NCBI GenBank assembly: GCA_946184025.1
Contig: CAMHEA010000002.1
Coordinates: forward strand, 1-44,306
Direction: 5' to 3'
DNA: 44,306 bases
DNA from: an uncultured Prevotella sp.
GTDB taxonomy: Bacteria > Bacteroidota > Bacteroidia > Bacteroidales > Bacteroidaceae
This document shows positions 8,077 to 17,534 of the stretch, in pieces. How positions within the stretch are numbered: the first letter of the stretch is position 1; each line of letters starts with the position of its first letter. Both the position numbers and the translations under genes were made by a program. Below the pieces are notes generated by a model that was not told where the DNA came from, made no database searches, and was given only the letters and a program-made list of their open reading frames with translations.

Positions 8077-10368
8077 TTATTTGAAGATGATCTTCTTCGA
8101 GGTTCCGTCGGCATAGCGGATGATGTTGATGCCGCGTCCGGGACGGTCGAGTTGTCTGCCGTCGAGGGTATAGATGCCGACGATGGGGCTCAGTTCGCCG
8201 CGTTGCTCCTGGTCGACGACCTCGATGGCGGAGCTTGTTCCCGTCACGCATCCAAAGGCAAAGATGGATATCATCGGGTCGTTGGTCTGTGAGGTGAAGG
8301 TGACGGAGGCTATCTCCTTGTCCCCGTCGGTGAGGACGGAATAGTCAAAGAGGCGGTCGTGGGCATCGTCGCTCATCGTATCGTCGGCGCGGCTGACGTT
8401 GCCGAAGGCCTGTGAGGTTTCGTTGGCACCGGGATTGCGTACGGACCAGTCGTGGATGCTGATGCCCTTGGTCTCCTCCGTCGTGCCGTCGGTGTAGTTC
8501 ACGCGCACGTCTACGGTACCTGTGCCGTTGCCGGCCGTGCAGAGGAAAAAGAATTCGGAGGTGCTCACGGGTTGTTCCAGCTCAGCCGTGGCCGTGGTCA
8601 GTCCTTCGCTGCGGTGCAGGTACAGGACGTTGTTGCCGTCGTAGGGTGCCAGCTCATAGGTCATGGTCTCTCCCTTGCGCAGCAGGTTGAAGTTGCCTGA
8701 GGTGATTCGTCGGTCGGCAGGGAATCCACCCATCTTCCGGTAGGTGTCGGCATAGAAGGTTCGGCCGGCTCCGTCCATGATGGTGGTGGTGGTTTGCATG
8801 GCCGGTGCGCGCTCGGCGACGACATCTTGGTTGAAACATTCGGGTTTCACGGCTACGGCCGCGAGCTTGCGTGGGGGCAGGGGCGGCAACAGCTGTTTGT
8901 CCATGAAGGTCAACCGTCGGCGTAGCCAGTCCTTCAGGTAGTTGATTTCGTCGGCATAGGTGTTCCCGACATAGGCATTGGGCCACACGTTCTGGCCGAT
9001 GATCTGCCATGCACGTTGGTTACGTTCCTGTGCACCGTCGCTTGTCAGGAGGGTGGCCAGGGAGTCTATCGTGGCAAACAGCCGGCGGTCGCTGTGGTTT
9101 CCTTCACGGTATTCCATCCAGCGCGCCTTCAGATTGTCCACGAAGTCGGGGTCGCTCATCAGCCGGTACCAGTAGAAGGGCACCATCTCCTCGTCGTAGT
9201 TGCGCTCGTTGAACATGTATCCCCACAGGTCGGTGCTGGTTCCGTTGTTGTAGTTGGCGTTGGCATAGGCGATGTTGTAGTCCCAGAGCGACATTTTCCA
9301 GCGACTGTCGAGCCCTTCCTGTTTGGCTCTTGTCTCGCTGTATTTGTAGAGATTGGTGGAGAGTCGGTAGCCGTCGACGTTCATGGAAAGCTCCGTGGAG
9401 AGCATGTAGTCCATGAAAGAGACTGGGTCTATATACCGGCGATAGCCTTTCGCGGGGTCTTTGTAGTTGCTGTTGTAGAAGGCTGCCTCCATCTTTCGGA
9501 TTTCTTCGTTGATGGCTGCTTTCGTTCCCGACGGCAAGCTGGCAAAATCGTCGTTGTCAGGCTCCTTGTATTGATATTTGATCCATCGGTCGTTCCGTTG
9601 CGTTCCGTTGGCATTGCTCCAAGGATGATAGGAAGAGGTGTAGTTGGCTTGGTCGTTTCGGTCTATCTCCACATGATAGTCGCCCGTCAGGTCACCGCCG
9701 TCGGCCCCGGGATCGTGGAGGTTGAGCCGCGTCTTTCCCTTCGAAATGCGTTCGCAGAGCACATATACGCCGTAGTAGGTGCCATCGAGGATGAGCTCGC
9801 AGAACCTTCCTTCGGGCACATAGTCCATCCACGGACGGCCGAGTTCAAACGCCAGTATGTCGCGGAACATCGTCTTGTCGCTCCACGGGGCGATGAATGC
9901 CCACTTGTTGTCCTTCCCCATGCCGAGAATGTCGACTTTTTGCTTCTCTCCTCCGTTGTCGGGCAGCGTGCCGGTCTTCAACGTACGGAACTGGTAGGGC
10001 TTCTTGTCGCTCATGTCGAACGAGGTGTTGCCCCGGTATTTCAAGGCAATGTATCCTTCATAGTCGGTCTTCTGGTTGGGATAGGCCAGTGTGTCGCCGT
10101 GGTTTTCTTGTCCGGGACCGTTGTCGATGACCTTCATCCGTGCCTGGATGTAGTTGTTACGCTGGATTTCCTTGCCCCCCGTGCGGATAAAGACGATGGG
10201 CAGATTGGTCTTGTCAATCTTGACATTGCGGTCGCGCAGGTTACTGCGGTAGTTGTCCCACTGTTGTGCGCGGGCTGTCTGTAGCCCGCCGCCGGTACAG
10301 AAGAGGATTGCCGGCAAGAGAATGCGGGCGAAGAGGGTTCTGAAGGGATGGATGTTTTGTTCTTGCAT
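8077..10368 (-). CDS. CotH kinase family protein with signal peptide and C-terminal T9SS-sorting-like tail
   Basis: MQEQNIHPFRTLFARILLPAILFCTGGGLQTARAQ signal; LPIVFIRTGG...VHVEIDRN-type CotH blocks; C-term GIYTLDGRQLDRPGRGINIIRYADGTSKKIIFK. The longer ORF start (10770) overlaps the upstream GH20 gene and is unlikely. Confidence 0.8.
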   Translation of the reverse strand: MQEQNIHPFRTLFARILLPAILFCTGGGLQTARAQQWDNYRSNLRDRNVKIDKTNLPIVFIRTGGKEIQRNNYIQARMKVIDNGPGQENHGDTLAYPNQKTDYEGYIALKYRGNTSFDMSDKKPYQFRTLKTGTLPDNGGEKQKVDILGMGKDNKWAFIAPWSDKTMFRDILAFELGRPWMDYVPEGRFCELILDGTYYGVYVLCERISKGKTRLNLHDPGADGGDLTGDYHVEIDRNDQANYTSSYHPWSNANGTQRNDRWIKYQYKEPDNDDFASLPSGTKAAINEEIRKMEAAFYNSNYKDPAKGYRRYIDPVSFMDYMLSTELSMNVDGYRLSTNLYKYSETRAKQEGLDSRWKMSLWDYNIAYANANYNNGTSTDLWGYMFNERNYDEEMVPFYWYRLMSDPDFVDNLKARWMEYREGNHSDRRLFATIDSLATLLTSDGAQERNQRAWQIIGQNVWPNAYVGNTYADEINYLKDWLRRRLTFMDKQLLPPLPPRKLAAVAVKPECFNQDVVAERAPAMQTTTTIMDGAGRTFYADTYRKMGGFPADRRITSGNFNLLRKGETMTYELAPYDGNNVLYLHRSEGLTTATAELEQPVSTSEFFFLCTAGNGTGTVDVRVNYTDGTTEETKGISIHDWSVRNPGANETSQAFGNVSRADDTMSDDAHDRLFDYSVLTDGDKEIASVTFTSQTNDPMISIFAFGCVTGTSSAIEVVDQEQRGELSPIVGIYTLDGRQLDRPGRGINIIRYADGTSKKIIFK

Positions 10369-10507
10369 GATTGTCTGTTGGTTTTCGGGAAGGTGGTTTC
10401 TGCCTGTTGCTTGGCTTCGCCTCCTGCTTCCTTTATTTATTATATGTAACTGGATTGGTACTTCCTTGTCTGGTTGGGGAGTCGTTGTCCTGACGTCCGA
10501 AATGTCG

Positions 10508-12121
10508 TTATCGGCAGTATTTCCATCCTTGCTGTCCGTAGAGGCGGAGCAGTTGGGGGAGCCGTCGGCTGAAGTCGCCGTAGTCCTTGGCATCCGGTGC
10601 AGCCCACTGGGTCTCGGCGAGGGCGGCCATACGCGGCAACAACTGGTATTCGGCCAGTTCTTTGCAGGTGATGTATTCCGTCCAGAGATTGGCCTGGGTA
10701 CCGATGATGTGTCGGCGGGTGCTGAAGGACAGTGAGTCGGGTGCCGGTTCGAAGTCGTAGACTTTCTCAATGGGGACGTAGCCGCCGATGAGCAGCGGTT
10801 TGGACCAGTCGCTTTCGGGCTTCTGGTAATAGTCGAAGTAGGCTACGGAGGTGGGTACCATGATGACATCGTGGCCGCGCTCGGCGGCGGCAATGCCACC
10901 TTCGGTTCCCCGCCAGCTCATAATGGTGGCACTGCTGTCCACGTTGCAGTCCATGAGTTCGTCCCATCCGATGATCTTGCGTCCCCGTTCCAGCATGTGT
11001 TTCTCTATGCGGCGGATAAAGTAGCCTTGCAGGTGGTCTTCGCCGTGTTGTCCGTCGGCATCGGCAAGGTGCTCGTCGCGGATGCGCTGCTGGCATCGCG
11101 GACACTCCTTCCAGCGTGTGCGCGGAGCCTCGTCGCCGCCCAGGTGGATGTAGGTGGAGGGAAAGATGTCGATGAGTTCGTCGAGGATATCGTTGACGAA
11201 GGTGTAGACGCTGTCGTTGCCGGCGCAGAGAATCTCGTCGAAGACGCCCCAGTCGCGAACGACCTCATAGGGACCGCCGGTGCATCCGTATTGCGGATAG
11301 GCTGCCAGTGCGGCCGTCATGTGGCCGGGCATGTCTATTTCGGGGATGACGGTGATGTGGCGGTCGGCCGCATAGCGTACGATGTCGCGGGCTTCGTCCT
11401 GCGTAAAGAACCCGCCATAGCGTTGGTTGTCGTAGAGACCGGTGTTGCGTCCCACGACGGTGCCGCTCCTCCACGCTCCGATCTCCGTCAGTAAGGGATA
11501 TTTCTTGATTTCGATGCGCCATCCCTGATCGTCGGTGATGTGCCAGTGGAGCGTGTTCATGCCGTGGAGAGCCATCATGTCGAGATATTGCTTGACAAAC
11601 TCGGGACCGAAGAAGTGGCGGCAAATGTCGAGATGCATGCCTCGGTAGGAGAAGCGGGGACTGTCGCTGAGAAGGGCTGTGGGCAGGAGAATGCTGTCGG
11701 CCGGGGCTGGGGGAAGGGACTTCCGCAGTGCCTGTATGCCGTAGAAGACACCGCCTGACGTGCCGCCTGCAATGTCGATGCCGTTTTTCCTGACCTGTAT
11801 GCAGTAGCCTTCTGGATGGGGAAGGCTTGTGTCAATGTGCAGGCGGATGCATCCGGGGCTTCGTTTCTTTTCGGAAACGATGGGCAGGGACAGTCCGGTG
11901 AGTTCCCTCAGATAGTCTGCGAGCAGGGTTGCCTCGGTCTGTAAGTCGTTCCGGGAATCGACACTGATGCGCTTGAGGGAGGCGAGCGGGCATGGAGCAC
12001 TTTGCTCGTCCATGATGAGTGTCATGGGTTTGGGCACGATGTGGTAATCGGCCAGCTGCTGTGCAGGCACGACGGTGCTCAGGCAAAGTAGCATAAGGCT
12101 TAGGCATAACTTCTTTTTCAT
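10508..12121 (-). CDS. Beta-N-acetylhexosaminidase (GH20)
   Basis: FSYRGMHLDICRHFFGPEFVKQYLDMMALHGMNTLHWHITDDQGWRIEIKKYP and HLGGDEAPRTRWKECPRC; signal peptide MKKKLCLSLMLLCLSTVVPAQ. Confidence 0.93.
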   Translation of the reverse strand: MKKKLCLSLMLLCLSTVVPAQQLADYHIVPKPMTLIMDEQSAPCPLASLKRISVDSRNDLQTEATLLADYLRELTGLSLPIVSEKKRSPGCIRLHIDTSLPHPEGYCIQVRKNGIDIAGGTSGGVFYGIQALRKSLPPAPADSILLPTALLSDSPRFSYRGMHLDICRHFFGPEFVKQYLDMMALHGMNTLHWHITDDQGWRIEIKKYPLLTEIGAWRSGTVVGRNTGLYDNQRYGGFFTQDEARDIVRYAADRHITVIPEIDMPGHMTAALAAYPQYGCTGGPYEVVRDWGVFDEILCAGNDSVYTFVNDILDELIDIFPSTYIHLGGDEAPRTRWKECPRCQQRIRDEHLADADGQHGEDHLQGYFIRRIEKHMLERGRKIIGWDELMDCNVDSSATIMSWRGTEGGIAAAERGHDVIMVPTSVAYFDYYQKPESDWSKPLLIGGYVPIEKVYDFEPAPDSLSFSTRRHIIGTQANLWTEYITCKELAEYQLLPRMAALAETQWAAPDAKDYGDFSRRLPQLLRLYGQQGWKYCR

Positions 12122-12197
12122 GCTGCAAAGATAAGGAAAATTATTGGAAAGCACCTTGAAGAAGGCGTGGATATTTTTCAATTGGAGGCCCTCTTGT

Positions 12198-12351
12198 CGG
12201 TCCACTGAATGGTAGTCGTCTGGTGAAAGTGCCACAGTCGTGAGAATTTTTAATTTATTAATTCTCAATTTTTAAATTAAAAATTCTCAAAAAATAAATT
12301 AAAAATTCTCACGTCTGAAGCCAGCTTGCTAACTGGTTGAGCCTCAGAGGG
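12198..12351 (-). repeat. 22-nt-phased composite intergenic element, copy 2 (reverse orientation)
   Basis: Units 12198-12219 (weak), 12220-12241, core 12242-12263/12264-12285/12286-12307, then 12308-12329 and 12330-12351 (TAACTGGTTGAGCCTCAGAGGG). Confidence 0.88.
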
Positions 12352-12538
12352 TTGCGCGGAAGTCCAAAGTGGGGAAGGACAAGGGGGCTGCCGTTGCTGC
12401 CTGTGCTGTCTTTTTAAGTCGTGGAAAGCCTGGTCGGACAGGTGGGAAATGCTCTTTTCGAGCCCTTTCAATCGGGTTGGCCGACATCTTTGCCGGGTTC
12501 CTATACAATAAAATCCAGATTGGGGCGTTATTATTGAT

Positions 12539-13480
12539 GTGTTAAAACGTTTATACATATTATTATATATGCTTCTGGCCATAGCTGAGTCGGGATGGAG
12601 CCAGCAGGATGTGTCGTTCAGTCACTACTGGGCGATGGAACCGTCGTTCAATCCCGCCGCGGTGGGCAAGGAGAGTGTGCTGAACGTCGTCGGTGCCTAT
12701 GCCATCGACTTTGCAGGCTTCGAGCATAATCCGCAGACGGCGTATGTGGGAGCCGACCTGCCGTTGTATTTCGCCAACAGCTACCATGGTGTGGGCTTGT
12801 CGTTGGTGAACGACAAAATCGGTTTGTTCACCCACCAACGCATATCGGGGCAGTATGCCTACCGCTTCAAGGTGTTGGGCGGACGGATGGCGTTGGGTGT
12901 ACAAGCCGGTCTGCTGGTGGAAAACTTTGACGGCTCGCGGCTGGACTTGGGCGAAAACAGTGACGACCCGGCTTTCAGCCGCTCCAAGCTGGACGGCAAT
13001 GCGATGGATTTGGGCGTAGGCGTTTATTATACATATGGACGTTGGTATGTCGGTGCGTCGGCTCAGCACCTGAATGCACCCCTGGTGGAACTGGGCGAAA
13101 CGAACGAATTGCAGGTGGATGCAACATATTATTTGACGGGCGGATACAATATTAAACTGAGAAATCCGTTCTTATCAATACCGACCCATGCTCTGATGCG
13201 CTATGACGGAAAGGTTTACAGGGCAGACGTGGGCGGCCGGCTGGTGTATACGCACGACAAGCGGATGATGTATGGCGGCGTGTCGTACAGCCCCACCAAC
13301 TCGGTGACGGTGCTCATTGGCGGCAGTTTTCATGGCATCAACATAGGATACAGCTACGAGATGTATACCTCGGCCATCAATCCGGGCAACGGCAGCCACG
13401 AGCTCTTCGTACGCTACCAGACGGACATCAACCTCCAGAAGAAGGGACGCAACAAGCACAAGAGCGTGAGATACCTGTAG
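12539..13480 (+). CDS. PorP/SprF family type IX secretion system membrane protein
   Basis: QQDVSFSHYWAMEPSFNPAAVGKESVLNVVGAY...; GTG start; directly upstream of gldK. Confidence 0.88.
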   Translation: MLKRLYILLYMLLAIAESGWSQQDVSFSHYWAMEPSFNPAAVGKESVLNVVGAYAIDFAGFEHNPQTAYVGADLPLYFANSYHGVGLSLVNDKIGLFTHQRISGQYAYRFKVLGGRMALGVQAGLLVENFDGSRLDLGENSDDPAFSRSKLDGNAMDLGVGVYYTYGRWYVGASAQHLNAPLVELGETNELQVDATYYLTGGYNIKLRNPFLSIPTHALMRYDGKVYRADVGGRLVYTHDKRMMYGGVSYSPTNSVTVLIGGSFHGINIGYSYEMYTSAINPGNGSHELFVRYQTDINLQKKGRNKHKSVRYL

Positions 13481-13562
13481 GACGGAGGATTTCTTCTCGT
13501 TTTTTGCGAGATACGGGACATGAATGAAACATAAAAGTGACATGATATACAAACAGATGGAA

Positions 13563-15035
13563 ATGAAAAAGAAAATAGCAGCAGCTTGTCTGGCCATCAT
13601 TGGTGTGATGGTGCTCACTGGTTGCTATGGCGGTAAGGCGGCATCGTCGTCAGGAAAGGGCGGCGAAGTGGTCGGCGTAGGTGGCGGACGCAGCTTCAAG
13701 GAGCCCACTCCCTACGGCATGACGCTGGTGAAACGGGGCTGGCTGAAGATGGGCGTGGAACGCCAAGACAGCCTCTGGGGCAAGCAGACTCCCGTGAAGG
13801 ACATCTCCGTGGATGGTTTCTGGATGGACGAGACCGAGGTGACGAACTCTGAATACAAGCAGTTCGTACAGTGGGTGCGCGATTCTATCCTCCGTACGCG
13901 CTTGGCTGATCCCTCTTACGGCGGCGACGAGAGCTACATGATTACCGAGGATAAGAACGGCGACCCCGTGACTCCGCACCTGAACTGGAAGAAACAGCTT
14001 CCCCGCAAGCTGAGCGAGGACGAACAGCGTGCCGTGGAGAGCCTCTATACCTTCAATCCCGTTACGGGTGAAAAGTCGCTGGATGCCAGTCAGATGAACT
14101 ACCGATATGAGATCTACGACTATACGACGGCAGCCTTGCGGCGCAACCGTATGCGTCCCGAAGAGCGTAACCTGAATACGGATGTCGTAGTGGATCCCAA
14201 TGAGGTGGTGATGATTTCAAAGGACACGGCATACATCGACGATGAAGGCCGCATTGTCAGGGAAACCATCAACCGGCCGTTGTCAGGACCGTGGGATTTC
14301 TTGAACACCTATATCGTGAACATCTATCCTGACACCACATGTTGGGTGAACGACTTCACCAATTCGGACAACGAGACCTACCTGCGCAACTATTTCAGCA
14401 ATCCAACCTATAACGACTATCCTGTCGTGGGCGTGACTTGGGAACAAGCTAATGCCTTCTGCGCATGGCGTACCGACTATCTGCTGAAAGGACTGGGTCC
14501 GGAGGCACGCTATGTTCAGCGTTATCGCCTGCCGACGGAGGCTGAGTGGGAGTACGCTGCACGCGGAAGGGATCAGACGGAGTTTCCCTGGAACAACGAG
14601 GATGTGAAGAACGGCAACGGATGCTTCTATGCCAACTTCAAGCCTGACCGCGGAAACTATACCAAGGACGGCAATCTGATTACCAGCAAGGTGGGTATCT
14701 TCTCGTCCAACTCCAATGGCTTGTACGACATGGCGGGCAATGTGGCCGAGTGGACAAGTACCATCTATACCGAGGCGGGCGTAGATGCGATGAACGACCT
14801 GAATCCGCAGCTGGAGTATAAAGCCGCCAAGGAGGATCCGTATCGCCTGAAAAAGAAGAGCGTCAGAGGCGGATCGTGGAAGGATCCGGAATCGTATATC
14901 CGCAGTGCGTGGCGTACCTGGGAGTATCAGAACCAGCCCCGCTCCTACATCGGCTTCCGTTGTGTGCGCAGTCTGGCCAGCTCGTCGAGTGAGGCAGCAA
15001 AACAGAATAAGAAGAGTAGTAAGAAGAGGAAATAG
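13563..15035 (+). CDS. gldK: T9SS lipoprotein GldK/PorK (SUMF1/FGE-like domain)
   Basis: Lipobox VLTGCYGG; DISVDGFWMDETEVTNSEYKQFVQWV; RLPTEAEWEYAARGRD; VRGGSWKD; followed by gldL. Confidence 0.92.
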   Translation: MKKKIAAACLAIIGVMVLTGCYGGKAASSSGKGGEVVGVGGGRSFKEPTPYGMTLVKRGWLKMGVERQDSLWGKQTPVKDISVDGFWMDETEVTNSEYKQFVQWVRDSILRTRLADPSYGGDESYMITEDKNGDPVTPHLNWKKQLPRKLSEDEQRAVESLYTFNPVTGEKSLDASQMNYRYEIYDYTTAALRRNRMRPEERNLNTDVVVDPNEVVMISKDTAYIDDEGRIVRETINRPLSGPWDFLNTYIVNIYPDTTCWVNDFTNSDNETYLRNYFSNPTYNDYPVVGVTWEQANAFCAWRTDYLLKGLGPEARYVQRYRLPTEAEWEYAARGRDQTEFPWNNEDVKNGNGCFYANFKPDRGNYTKDGNLITSKVGIFSSNSNGLYDMAGNVAEWTSTIYTEAGVDAMNDLNPQLEYKAAKEDPYRLKKKSVRGGSWKDPESYIRSAWRTWEYQNQPRSYIGFRCVRSLASSSSEAAKQNKKSSKKRK

Positions 15036-15037
15036 AA

Positions 15038-15913
15038 ATGACGGAATATAGCAAATTCAACATCGTCTATCGCCTGCAAAGGTGGATGGATAGCGTGCCG
15101 GGACAGACGTTCCTGAACTACGCATACAGCTGGGGTGCATCTATTGTGATTGCCGGTACCCTGTTTAAACTGACTCACCTGCCGGGAGCTAACTTCATGC
15201 TGTTCCTCGGAATGGGAACGGAGGTGGTCGTGTTCTTCCTCTCTGCCTTCGACCGGCCGTTCGACAAGACGGCAGAAGGACGCGAACTGCCAACGCATCT
15301 GGTAGAACGGGAAGATGATGAGGCTCCCGCGGCCTACGACGAGGAAGGAAACGCCATCGTGGTGGAGACCCCTGCCGTGCAGCCGACGGTTGCCGGAGGA
15401 GTTGCCGGAGGTGGTACGATAATCATCGGTGGCGGAGGCCATGCGCCGGCGATGCAGCCTGCCAGCGGAGAAAGCGTGGCTCCTGCCGGCGAACAGCCGC
15501 AGCCTGCTCCTCAGGCAGGACAGATTGCCGCTGCCGTGCAGCAACAAGCAAATGTGTGGATGGCTCAGCAGCAGGAGAATACGCCAGAGATGGCCGAGGC
15601 GCAGAGCAACTATGTGGATGCCCTCAACTCCCTCACCGAGATGCTGAGCAAGGTAAGCGCACAAAGCGAACGTCTCACACGAGACTCCGAAGAGATGGAG
15701 AACCTCAACCGGACACTTACCGGTATTACCAAAATCTACGAAATGCAGCTTAAAGCGGCCAGCCAACAGGTGGGAACCATTGATCATATCAATGAACAGA
15801 CCCGCAAAATGGCATCGCTCATTGAACAGCTCAACAGCATCTACGGCCGCATGATCGAGGCGATGACCGTCAACATGCGAGTGGCTGCGCCCGGTGCCGC
15901 TCCGCAGATTTAG
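15038..15913 (+). CDS. gldL: T9SS inner-membrane motor protein GldL
   Basis: NYAYSWGASIVIAGTLFKLTHLPGANFMLFLGMGTEVVVFFLSAFDRP; synteny. Confidence 0.93.
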   Translation: MTEYSKFNIVYRLQRWMDSVPGQTFLNYAYSWGASIVIAGTLFKLTHLPGANFMLFLGMGTEVVVFFLSAFDRPFDKTAEGRELPTHLVEREDDEAPAAYDEEGNAIVVETPAVQPTVAGGVAGGGTIIIGGGGHAPAMQPASGESVAPAGEQPQPAPQAGQIAAAVQQQANVWMAQQQENTPEMAEAQSNYVDALNSLTEMLSKVSAQSERLTRDSEEMENLNRTLTGITKIYEMQLKAASQQVGTIDHINEQTRKMASLIEQLNSIYGRMIEAMTVNMRVAAPGAAPQI

Positions 15914-15943
15914 GTAAATCTTAAATAGAATAAGTACAACGAA

Positions 15944-17491
15944 ATGGCAATAAAGAAAAGACCGGTATCTCCCCGCCAGAAGATGATCAACCTGATGTAC
16001 GTCGTCCTCATGGCAATGCTTGCGCTGAACATCTCAACGGAGGTGCTCAACGGCTTCTCCATTGTGGAGGAGAGCCTGCGCCGGACTACGGCCAGCTCCA
16101 GCAAGGAGAACCAAGCCATCTACGATGACTTCGAAGCGCAGATGAAAAAGAATCCCGCCAAGGTCCGCCAATGGTTCGAGAAAGCCACGATGGTAAAGGA
16201 CATGAGCGATTCGCTTTACAATTACGCGGAGAATCTCAAACTCCTGATTGCGCGTGAAGCCGATGGCAAGGATGGAGATCCTAGAAACATAGAGAACAAG
16301 GACAACCTTGAGGCAGCCAGTCATGTGATGCTGGCACCCGGTACGGGTCAGGGACGCAAGCTGTACGAGGCCATCAATGCCTATCGGAACAAGATCCTTA
16401 CCTTCATTACGGATAAGACGCAGAAGGAAATCATCGCCAACAATCTTTCGACGGAGGTTCCCAAACGCGAGAATACGCTCGGCAAGAACTGGGAAGAGTA
16501 TATGTTTGAGGACATGCCCAGTGCGGCGGCCATCACGCTGTTGTCTAAACTGCAGAGCGATGTACGTTATGCCGAGGGCGAAGTGCTCCATACGCTTGTG
16601 GCTAATATCGGACTCAAGGACATCCGGGTCAACAAACTCGAAGCGTTTGTCGTACCCAGTGCCACGAAACTGTTCCCCGGCGACCAGCTGACGGCCAAGA
16701 TGGTGATGGCAGCCGTAGACACAACGCAGGTACCTGAGGTCTATGTCAATGGTAAGAAAATCACGGGCGACACCTATTCCTTTAATGTCGGTGGCGTGGG
16801 TGAGTATAATTTCACGGGCTATATCCTTACGCATGATGTGGCAGGCAATACGCTCCGCCGTGACTTCAACCAGAAATATCAGGTCGTCGCGCCACCGTTG
16901 GCACCTACGGGAGCCACGTTGACGGCCGATATGATGAACGTTCTCTATGCCGGCTATAGGAACCCGATCAGCGTCAGTGTGTCCAATGCACCGCAGAGTT
17001 CTGTATCTGTGAGCATGACGGGCGGTTCGCTCACTTCCGTCAGCCCCGGCCACTATGTAGCCGTACCCTCGGCAGTGGGGCAGGACGTGACGTTCAACGT
17101 CTCGGCGAAGGGAGCCAGTGTCGGTTCGTTCACCTTTAAGGTGCGCAAGTTGCCCGATCCGACAGCCTATATCGCCATGGGCACCAATCGTTTCAAGGGT
17201 GGCGGACTGGCCAAGTCGAGCATTATGAGTGCCGGGGGCATCAAGGCGGCCATCGACGACGGCCTGCTTGACATCGAGTTCCGTGTCAACAGCTTCGAAA
17301 CCGTCTTCTACGACAACATGGGCAACGCCGTTCCGGTAGCCTCTGCCGGTGCTTCGTTCTCCGCCCGACAGAAGGAGATGTTCCGTTCCTTGTCGCGCAA
17401 TAAGCGGTTCTACATCACCCGCGTGTCAGCCACGGGTCCCGACGGCATCACCCGTACGTTGCCTGGAGCCTTGGAGGTCATCGTCAAGTAA
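15944..17491 (+). CDS. gldM: T9SS inner-membrane motor protein GldM
   Basis: SPRQKMINLMYVVLMAMLALNISTEVLNGFSIVEESLRRTT; synteny. Confidence 0.95.
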   Translation: MAIKKRPVSPRQKMINLMYVVLMAMLALNISTEVLNGFSIVEESLRRTTASSSKENQAIYDDFEAQMKKNPAKVRQWFEKATMVKDMSDSLYNYAENLKLLIAREADGKDGDPRNIENKDNLEAASHVMLAPGTGQGRKLYEAINAYRNKILTFITDKTQKEIIANNLSTEVPKRENTLGKNWEEYMFEDMPSAAAITLLSKLQSDVRYAEGEVLHTLVANIGLKDIRVNKLEAFVVPSATKLFPGDQLTAKMVMAAVDTTQVPEVYVNGKKITGDTYSFNVGGVGEYNFTGYILTHDVAGNTLRRDFNQKYQVVAPPLAPTGATLTADMMNVLYAGYRNPISVSVSNAPQSSVSVSMTGGSLTSVSPGHYVAVPSAVGQDVTFNVSAKGASVGSFTFKVRKLPDPTAYIAMGTNRFKGGGLAKSSIMSAGGIKAAIDDGLLDIEFRVNSFETVFYDNMGNAVPVASAGASFSARQKEMFRSLSRNKRFYITRVSATGPDGITRTLPGALEVIVK

Positions 17492-17534
17492 GAGAGATAA
17501 TAGATCAGAGATATAAGATAATAGATAAGAGACA

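Noticed and set aside
9016-10284. 422-aa plus-strand ORF antisense to cotH
   Set aside because: Val-rich low-complexity translation typical of antisense frames.
12122-12268. N-terminal extension of the GH20 ORF into repeat copy 2
   Set aside because: A good signal peptide begins at 12121; the extension translates the repeat core.
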